Shown here one piece after another: positions 57,508 to 64,000 of a stretch of 64,000 nucleotides of DNA (the stretch's first letter is position 1; every line of letters starts with the position of its first letter). The notes under the pieces were generated by a model, which worked only from the letters and a program-made list of their open reading frames with translations, made no database searches and was not told the DNA's origin. The DNA lies in NCBI RefSeq assembly GCF_006546835.1, contig NZ_VICB01000004.1:310001-374000 (forward strand), in the 5' to 3' direction. The position numbers were made by a program, and so were the translations under genes. This DNA is from Actinomyces johnsonii (GTDB lineage: Bacteria; Actinomycetota; Actinomycetes; Actinomycetales; Actinomycetaceae).

Positions 57508-58344
57508 CTAGCGGCCCGAGCCGCCCTCGGGGCGCGGAACCGCCGTGTCACCCGGGGACCAGGTGCGCACGGGCAGCGGCAGGCGGCGCACCGCGCGCTC
57601 GATCTTCTCGAGCTCGCCGGCCGTGAAGGGCTCACGGCGGGCGGCCAGCACCAGGTTGCCCTGACGTCGGCCGCGCATCGCGGCCGGGTCGGAGATGATC
57701 ACCAGGCCGTTGGCGTCTCCCAGCAGCGCCTCCATGAGTGCCTCTATCTCCGCCCCCGCCTGACCGCGAGGCGTGGAGGAGGTATTGACCAGCAGTACGC
57801 CACCGGGCGCGAGCGCATCCAGGCACGCGGCCAGGAACTCCCGGCTCCGGCAGGAGGCCGGCACGCTGCCGCCGTTGAACACGTCCCGGACGACGACGTC
57901 CCACTGGCCCGGCCGCAGCCCTCCGACGACTTCGGCAGCGTCGCCGACCCGGATACGCAGCCTGGGGGAGCGGGGCAGGTCGAACCAGGCTCGTACCCGG
58001 GCCGCCAGGATCTCGTCGATCTCGACGGCCACCTGCTGGGAGCCGGGCCGTGTCATGTCCCACGCCCGGGCCAGGGCGCAGCCCGCCCCGCCCAGGTGGA
58101 GCGCTCTGACGGGGTCCTCCGTGGGGCGCAGCACGCCCAGAACCGCATCCATCTGCTGGTGGTACTCGAAGTCCAGGTGGGCCGGGTCGCGCAGGTCCAG
58201 AAAGGACGACTCCGCGCCGTCCAGCATCAGCAGGATGCCAGTGTCCCGCGCCACGAGCTCTGCCATGGCGAAGGAGGTGCGCACCGGCCCCGTGGGAAGG
58301 ACGCTGAGCGCCGGGGCGCCGCAGACCCTGCGTTTACGTGTCAC
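57508..58344 (-). CDS. Spermidine synthase-like SAM-binding protein
   Basis: 278 residues from the GTG at 58344. The Rossmann core is typical of the spermidine synthase family: LHLGGAGCALARAWDMTRP (cofactor loop), VAVEIDEILAARVRAWFDLP, RVGDAAEVV and DVVVRDVFNG, where the usual D-x-x-D gate residues are only partly conserved. Actinobacterial proteins of this kind are usually annotated as spermidine synthase-like and may be methyltransferases rather than polyamine enzymes. The start was chosen because it avoids overlap with dinB and lies 6 nt after a -10-like hexamer. Confidence 0.78.
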   Translation of the reverse strand: MTRKRRVCGAPALSVLPTGPVRTSFAMAELVARDTGILLMLDGAESSFLDLRDPAHLDFEYHQQMDAVLGVLRPTEDPVRALHLGGAGCALARAWDMTRPGSQQVAVEIDEILAARVRAWFDLPRSPRLRIRVGDAAEVVGGLRPGQWDVVVRDVFNGGSVPASCRSREFLAACLDALAPGGVLLVNTSSTPRGQAGAEIEALMEALLGDANGLVIISDPAAMRGRRQGNLVLAARREPFTAGELEKIERAVRRLPLPVRTWSPGDTAVPRPEGGSGR

Positions 58345-58356
58345 AGGGCCACGGTA
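58345..58356 (-). promoter_or_regulatory. Candidate leaderless promoter -10 of the spermidine synthase-like gene
   Basis: On the minus strand TACCGT (58356-58351) is followed by 6 nt and then the GTG start; no ribosome-binding site. Confidence 0.4.
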
Positions 58357-58494
58357 GCCTGGGAGGTAATGAGAAGGACTCAAGCCGGTACAAGTCGGTA
58401 CTGACCGGTCGTCGTCGGAGCGGTCGTCGGCCGAACGCAGCAGCACGTCGAAGAGCTCGCCCAGCGCGCTCGCGGATCCATTGAGGAGGTGGAG

Positions 58495-59745
58495 ATGAGT
58501 AGGGCGCCCCGTTCCCGGGCCGCGCGCCGCTCCTGGGGGGACGACGACTCCGCCGCACCCATCATCCATGTCGACATGGACGCCTTCTTCGCCTCGGTCG
58601 AACTCCTCGAGCATCCCGAGCTGGCTGGTCGGCCCGTCATCGTCGGCGGTCGCGACGGCCGGGGCGTCGTGTCGGCCGCCTCCTACGAGGCCCGCGCCTT
58701 CGGCGTCTCCTCAGCGATGTCCATGGCCGAGGCCTGCCGGCGCTGTCCCCAGGCCGTGGTGCTACCCGTGCGTCATGGCCTCTATTCCCAGGTCTCGGCC
58801 CAGGTCATGTCCGTCTTGGCGGAGGTCACTCCGGTTCTGGAGAAGGTGAGTATCGACGAGGCCTTCCTCGACGTGACCGGCGCCCGGCGTCGGATGGGTC
58901 CGCCGGTGACCATCGGCAGGTGGATCCGCGCCGAGGTGCGCCGGCGCGTGGGTGTGCCGGCCTCGGTGGGCATTGCCTCGACCAAGTTCGTCGCCAAGCT
59001 GGCCTCGTCCCATGCCAAGCCCGACGGACTGCTCCTCATCCCGGCCCACGCCACCCAGGACTTCCTCAACCTGCTGCCGGTTGGGGCGCTGTGGGGCGTG
59101 GGCGCCAGGACCCAGGAGGTCCTGGCGAGGTGGGGTATCAACGATGTGCGCACCCTGGCCGACGCCGATGCTCGCCACCTGGAGAAGATCCTCGGCCGGG
59201 CCGCCGGGAGGCACCTTCACGAGTTGTCGCACGGCATCGACCCCCGCCGGGTGGAGCCGGTGCGCGAGGAGAAATCGGTGGGAACTGAGACGACCTTCTT
59301 TGACACCGTCGCCGATCGTGAGCACGCCAGACGGGTCCTGCTGGACCAGACCCACCAGTGCGCCGCCCGCCTGCGCGCGGGAGACCTGCGCTGCCGCGTC
59401 GTGGTCCTCAAGGCCCGAGGAGCCGACTTCACCACCGTCACCCGCTCGCGCACCCTGGCGGTTCCTACCGACCTCGCCCGCGACATCTGGGAGATCGTCG
59501 CCGCCCTCTTCTCCGCCCTGCCCACTCCGACGGGCGGTTTCCGCCTCCTGGGCGTGCGAGTCGAAGGGCTTCTTCGCCTCGACGACGGCGTGCAGCTGCT
59601 CCTGGACGAGGATTCCCGGCGCGGCGCCCCGGAGCGGGCGGCCGACGCTGTACGGCGCAGGTGGGGCAACGGCGCGCTGGCCCCGGCCAGCCTTCTGAGA
59701 GGCGAGGGCGGGGTCACTCGGCGGCCGCGCGGTGGTGCAGGGTGA
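58495..59745 (+). CDS. dinB: DNA polymerase IV
   Basis: Y-family translesion polymerase, 416 residues from the ATG at 58495 (GAGGAGG ribosome-binding site; an in-frame GTG at 58489 overlaps that site). Catalytic carboxylates are in IIHVDMDAFFASVE (~24-37) and SIDEAFLDVTG (~118-128); the fingers motif SYEARAFGVSSAM, the HhH segment LPVGALWGVGARTQEVL and the little-finger domain are present. The C-terminus is a short Arg/Gly tail without an obvious beta-clamp-binding motif. It is divergent from the spermidine synthase-like gene. Confidence 0.95.
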   Translation: MSRAPRSRAARRSWGDDDSAAPIIHVDMDAFFASVELLEHPELAGRPVIVGGRDGRGVVSAASYEARAFGVSSAMSMAEACRRCPQAVVLPVRHGLYSQVSAQVMSVLAEVTPVLEKVSIDEAFLDVTGARRRMGPPVTIGRWIRAEVRRRVGVPASVGIASTKFVAKLASSHAKPDGLLLIPAHATQDFLNLLPVGALWGVGARTQEVLARWGINDVRTLADADARHLEKILGRAAGRHLHELSHGIDPRRVEPVREEKSVGTETTFFDTVADREHARRVLLDQTHQCAARLRAGDLRCRVVVLKARGADFTTVTRSRTLAVPTDLARDIWEIVAALFSALPTPTGGFRLLGVRVEGLLRLDDGVQLLLDEDSRRGAPERAADAVRRRWGNGALAPASLLRGEGGVTRRPRGGAG

Positions 59746-59973
59746 TGACGAGGCGGTGAGACGACGCAGTGAGGAGGCGAGCCCGATGAGTCCGATTGAT
59801 CCCGATCGGTCCCCGGCCTCAGCCGAGCTGTTACGGTTCATTTTGGTTAATTTCAGTCAGCCCCGGTCAATCTCGACCAATGCGGTCCCGCGAGTTTCTC
59901 CTGAGCCCCCACAGCGCCTATCCTGGCAACTACGGCGCAGATCCCCCGGCCCCTCCCGGAAGCAAGGAGCATG

Positions 59974-60384
59974 ATGGCACTGTCAGAGCGAGAGCAGCAG
60001 GTCCTGCGGGACCTGGAATCGCAGCTCCACCAGGACGACCCCGACCTGGCGCATACGCTCCAGCGCGAGGAGCGTCGGCTCTCGCGCCCCTCGCCCCGCC
60101 AAGTCGGGGGAGGTGTGGCCCTGATCCTCGTCGGCCTGACACTCCTGATCGCCGGGGTCTCTGTGCGCCACAACCTCGTGTCCATCCTGTTGGGCGTGGC
60201 GGGCTTCCTTGTCGCCGTCGGCGGGGTGGCCCTGGCCCTGACCCGGGTGGAGAGCGCTTCCGGGTCGCGCCAGTCCGCCAGTGGCGCCAAGTCCGGCGGG
60301 GGCAAGAGCGGCGGGAAAAAGCGCTCCGCGTTCATGGACCGCCAGTACGAGCGCTGGGAGCGTCGCCGCGACTCCGAGGACTGA
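59974..60384 (+). CDS. DUF3040 membrane protein
   Basis: Predicted 136-residue protein of the actinobacterial DUF3040 family: N-terminal ALSEREQQVLRDLESQLHQDDP (typical start of the family), two TM helices (~47-64 and ~68-88), and a Ser/Gly/Lys-rich C-terminal tail. An AAGGAG ribosome-binding site favours the second of two adjacent ATGs (59974; spacing 4 nt versus 1). Function unknown. It lies 0.5 kb before the division cluster, as often in actinobacteria. Confidence 0.87.
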   Translation: MALSEREQQVLRDLESQLHQDDPDLAHTLQREERRLSRPSPRQVGGGVALILVGLTLLIAGVSVRHNLVSILLGVAGFLVAVGGVALALTRVESASGSRQSASGAKSGGGKSGGKKRSAFMDRQYERWERRRDSED

Positions 60385-60434
60385 ACACCTCTCCGCTCTC
60401 CTCCCCTCTCGCAGGCCGCGCCGCCAGACCGGAT

Positions 60435-60472
60435 CCCCACTTCCCTCCATCACCCCCACTTCCCTCCACCAC
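60435..60472 (-). repeat. 19-bp tandem repeat carrying MraZ-box-like motifs
   Basis: Two adjacent 19-nt units (60435-60453 and 60454-60472, one mismatch). Read on the minus strand they place TGGAG at 60468-60464, TGGGG at 60458-60454, TGGAG at 60449-60445 and TGGGG at 60439-60435, spaced 10, 9 and 10 nt. They lie in the 514-nt DUF3040-mraZ gap, which otherwise holds no credible gene. Confidence 0.6.
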
Positions 60473-60694
60473 CCTCGGCCCGACAGGTCCTGTCCCCGGC
60501 ACTCGCTCGCTCGGGACGGGACCTGAGTTTGTGAGGGCCCGAGTGGATGCAGCAGGTCCTGCGTCGAGGTCGCCGCCCTCCTTGCGCGTTCCGTCTCGAT
60601 ATCCCTCAGCGACGGGAATCTGCGTGCAGGCCGGATGAAGCCTGCTTTTTTCCTGTATATCCACCACGCCGAGAAGGCGGTGTCGCACACCTCC

Positions 60695-60720
60695 CTCCAT
60701 GGACCCTCCACTCCGCTCCA
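60695..60720 (-). repeat. Second minus-strand cluster of MraZ-box-like motifs
   Basis: TGGAG occurs at 60720-60716, 60710-60706 and 60699-60695 on the minus strand, spaced 10 and 11 nt, the phasing expected for MraZ boxes. Confidence 0.45.
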
Positions 60721-60830
60721 CCATGTTCGCGCGCGACGCACTTCTCCGGTATTTCAACGAAAAATGCTGTTGTCATGAGAGCGGTCGTGAGCCCGCGATA
60801 CGCAGTTGTGATGCGCTCGCAGAGGAGGGG

Positions 60831-60865
60831 TGGGAGAAAAGGGAGGGAAGTGGAGTAGGGTGGGG
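60831..60865 (+). promoter_or_regulatory. MraZ operator: four TGGGN-like repeats at 10-bp spacing
   Basis: TGGGA (60831), GGGAG (60841), TGGAG (60851) and TGGGG (60861) recur with exactly 5 nt between units, matching the TGGGN-N5 direct repeat bound by MraZ in E. coli. They lie 34-68 nt before the mraZ ATG, consistent with autoregulation of the division cluster. Confidence 0.7.
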
Positions 60866-60898
60866 TGCACGGGGTCGTCGAGGGGAAGGAGGTGGCTC

Positions 60899-61330
60899 AT
60901 GTTCCTGGGAACGCATGCACCCAAGCTGGACGAGAAGGGCCGTCTCATCCTTCCGGCGAAGTTCCGTGAGGAGCTTGCGGGCGGAGTGGTTCTGACCCGA
61001 GGTCAGGAGCACTGCCTGTACGCCTTCACCGCTGCCGAGTTCGAGCGCATGTACGCCCAGCTGCGTGAGGCCCCCCTCGCCCAGAAGCAGGCGCGCGACT
61101 ACGTGCGCGTCATGCTCTCGGGAGCGGACTCGCAGATCCCGGACAAACAGGGGCGCATCACGCTGCCAGGGCAACTGAGGGCCTACGCGGGCCTGAAGAA
61201 GGAGCTGGCCGTGATCGGAGCCGGAGCTCGGGTGGAGATCTGGGACGCCGAGTCCTGGAGCACCTACCTGGCCGCTCAGGAGCAGGTCTTCGCCGACACA
61301 GCCGAAGAGATCATCCCCGGCTTCTTCTGA
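60899..61330 (+). CDS. mraZ: Division/cell wall cluster transcriptional repressor MraZ
   Basis: Ring-forming DNA-binding protein that regulates the dcw operon. From the ATG at 60899 (AAGGAGG ribosome-binding site) it has 143 residues and the two AbrB-like half motifs DEKGRLILP (~residues 10-18) and DKQGRITLP (~80-88), both with the D-x-x-x-R core. First gene of the mraZ-rsmH-ftsL-ftsI order; phased TGGGN-like boxes lie just upstream. Confidence 0.96.
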   Translation: MFLGTHAPKLDEKGRLILPAKFREELAGGVVLTRGQEHCLYAFTAAEFERMYAQLREAPLAQKQARDYVRVMLSGADSQIPDKQGRITLPGQLRAYAGLKKELAVIGAGARVEIWDAESWSTYLAAQEQVFADTAEEIIPGFF

Positions 61331-61654
61331 ACCGACTTCTCAGACGACTTCCCGACCACAACTGAACAACGCGGAACGCACGCAGATGCCGTCACGGCGC
61401 TGATGGGCCATCTCGTGAGGTCTCCGCCCGATGTCGCGTCCGACGCCTCTTCCCCGGCGCCGGAACCACGGGAGGAGTCCTGGCGAGATGGCCGCCGTCC
61501 GGACCGCATACCGACGTCGAGGACGAGTACCCGCCCCGTCAGGGATCGCGGACAGCGACCTCTCGAAGGCTCGTTGAGCCGCCCAGAACCAGACATGTCA
61601 ACCAGATGTGCCCAGGACACAGCACCGGGCAGGCTCCAGGAAGGAGGACGCCGC
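61331..61654 (+). other. mraZ-rsmH intergenic region
   Basis: 324 nt between mraZ and rsmH, unusually long for this operon. The rsmH frame is open through most of it, but its codons are Arg/Ser/Pro-rich and unlike RsmH, so it is treated as non-coding leader. It could hold a secondary promoter; no terminator hairpin is obvious. Confidence 0.4.
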
Positions 61655-62764
<1,110 letters not shown>

Positions 62765-62858
62765 GGACTCCTCCGGGTCCGCGCAGTGTCGACAACCCTC
62801 TCAGTCCATTTCGCACCACACGTACCAAGTCCAACGACACCACAGGGAAGGCACATTG

Positions 62859-63332
62859 ATGAGCGCTACCGCCACTGCTCGAGTCACCCGCCCGATCGCG
62901 ACACGGCGCACCGCCCAGGCGAGTGGTTCCTCCGGCATCCAGGGACGCACGGAGGCCGGTGCCGTCAAGCGACCTCAACTGCGCGTCATCAGCGGTGCAT
63001 CCCGGGCGACGTCGTCGTCCCTGCCCTTCCTCACGCTCATCATCATGGTACTGGCCGGCGCCCTCGTCGCCTCGATGCTCCTCAACGCCAAGATGGCCGA
63101 CACCGCCTACCGGATGAAGGAGAAGCAGGTCGAGCTCAACGTCGCTGAGGACCACGTCGAGACGCTGCGCACCCAGGTGCAGGAGGCCTCTGCTCCCGAC
63201 GCCCTGGCTACTCGCGCCAAGGAGCTGGGCATGGTGCCCGCGGCCGCTCCGGGTGTCGTGGACGTCGACAAGGGGCAACTCACTGAGGGCACCCCCGCCC
63301 ACGCCGCCAAGACCGGTCAGGCCGGGAAGTAG
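62859..63332 (+). CDS. ftsL: Cell division protein FtsL-like
   Basis: Bitopic septum protein: ~55-residue basic cytoplasmic N-terminus, one TM helix (~55-76, LPFLTLIIMVLAGALVASML), then an extracytoplasmic coiled coil (MKEKQVELNVAEDHVETLRTQ) and an Ala/Pro-rich end; 157 residues. Sequence alone is poorly conserved in this family, but position between rsmH and ftsI makes the assignment solid. The ATG at 62859 was chosen; an in-frame upstream extension reads through the rsmH 3' end. Confidence 0.85.
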   Translation: MSATATARVTRPIATRRTAQASGSSGIQGRTEAGAVKRPQLRVISGASRATSSSLPFLTLIIMVLAGALVASMLLNAKMADTAYRMKEKQVELNVAEDHVETLRTQVQEASAPDALATRAKELGMVPAAAPGVVDVDKGQLTEGTPAHAAKTGQAGK

Positions 63333-63339
63333 GCCGCCG

Positions 63340-64000
63340 GTGAACCCCTCGCGTCGTCAGGTGCTCCAGGCCGGAGGTCTGCTGCTGTTCACGGCTCTGG
63401 CCGGGCGCACTGTCTACGTCCAGGCGGTCGAGGGACCGGAGCTGGCCGCCAGGGCCAAGGCCGAGCGCACGGTCTCCTGGGTTAACCGGGCGCCCCGGGG
63501 GGACATCACCGGACGCGACGGCACGGTCCTGGCCTCTTCGGCGGTCAGCTACGACATCGGCGTCAACCAGCCCCTCATCTCCCAGTACGAGCACACCGAG
63601 ATGCGCCTTAACGAGTCCACCGGGGTCAACGAGAAGGTGGTCGTCGGCTACGGGGCGGCGGCGGTGGCCGCCCAGCTCGCCCCGATCCTCGACGTCGACC
63701 CCTTCGAGCTCGGGGCCAAGCTTGTGGGAGAGCGGACCTACGAGGTCATCGCCCAGGAGGTCGCCCCCGACACCTGGCGCAAGATCAAGGCTCTGGACAT
63801 CCCCGGAGTCGAGCCCGACCAGCGCACCCGGCGCACTTACCCGGCCGGGACCGTGGCCGGCAACGTCCTGGGCTTCACCCGCGAGGGGGAGCACAACCGC
63901 GAGCTCATAGGGGCGGCCGGGCTGGAGCTCACTCAGAACGAGCTCCTCACCGGCGTTGACGGCAAGGGCAGCGAGGAGATCGGGCGCAGCGGCGTCATCA
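63340..64000 (+). CDS. ftsI: Penicillin-binding protein / FtsI, 3' partial
   Basis: Septal peptidoglycan transpeptidase whose first 220 codons lie in the window; the frame is open to the end. GTG start at 63340, 7 nt after the ftsL stop. A short N-terminal anchor helix (~9-27) is followed by the PBP dimerisation domain with RGDITGRDGTVLASS (the usual R-G-x-I-x-D/G-R-x-G motif), RRTYPAGTVAGNVLGFT and GLELTQNELLTGVDG, all typical of FtsI/PBP2. The catalytic SxxK domain is outside the window. Confidence 0.93.
   Translation, partial: MNPSRRQVLQAGGLLLFTALAGRTVYVQAVEGPELAARAKAERTVSWVNRAPRGDITGRDGTVLASSAVSYDIGVNQPLISQYEHTEMRLNESTGVNEKVVVGYGAAAVAAQLAPILDVDPFELGAKLVGERTYEVIAQEVAPDTWRKIKALDIPGVEPDQRTRRTYPAGTVAGNVLGFTREGEHNRELIGAAGLELTQNELLTGVDGKGSEEIGRSGVI

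Noticed and set aside
61403-61654. 84-residue N-terminal extension of RsmH
   Set aside because: Arg/Ser/Pro-rich and unlike the family; AAGGAGG lies before the ATG at 61655.

Overview
The window is high-GC DNA with dense, actinobacterial gene order: dxr–rip–ispG–GNAT, rimP–nusA–ylxR–infB, rbfA–truB, ribF–rpsO, pnp–M16 protease, and mraZ–rsmH–ftsL–ftsI. GTG starts and 4-nt gene overlaps are frequent, and several genes look leaderless. An Actinomyces-like member of the Actinomycetaceae is my best inference. No rRNA, tRNA, CRISPR array, complete insertion sequence or prophage was seen.

Layout. 1-8.3 kb (+): end of rlmN, a DivIVA-repeat protein, the MEP-pathway genes dxr and ispG with a site-2 protease between them, a GNAT protein, and a less GC-rich TctA-type permease with a tiny partner. 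8.3-12.7 kb (-): a coupled lower mevalonate operon, mvk-mvaD-pmk-fni. 13-19.1 kb: proS, a large SF2 helicase broken by one missing base inside motif VI, a one-TM protein and a DUF4439 Tat lipoprotein. 19.2-24.5 kb (+): rimP, nusA, ylxR and infB. 24.5-30.6 kb: a cytochrome b/molybdopterin fusion divergent from a quinol NO reductase, a Cys/His membrane protein and a slipin. 30.6-38.8 kb: rarD, rbfA, truB, a Cys-Gly-His mini-protein, an FtsX/ATPase exporter with tandem operators, ribF and rpsO. 38.8-46.2 kb: fucO, pnp, an M16 protease, an SDR enzyme and a divergent TetR regulator. 46.2-49.5 kb: dapB, a GNAT protein, dapA and a pyrimidine-dimer glycosylase. 49.5-59.7 kb: two tandem fadD genes, a HelD-like helicase, a PAC2 protein, a spermidine-synthase-like protein and dinB. 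60-64 kb: DUF3040, then the start of the division/cell-wall cluster, with ftsI running off the window.

How the genes work together. MEP genes and lower mevalonate genes lie within 12 kb of each other, which implies two routes to isopentenyl diphosphate or mevalonate salvage. DapA and DapB feed lysine and peptidoglycan precursor synthesis, and the terminal cluster builds the septum. The NO reductase block is a probable respiratory or nitrosative-stress module. The most interesting non-coding signals are the 10-bp-phased MraZ-box-like repeats before mraZ, two ~120-bp elements with 5'-TGTCC terminal inverted repeats, paired operators before the ABC exporter, a hairpin-rich spacer at 8.3-8.5 kb, and a recurrent TANNNT-N6-start leaderless signature.
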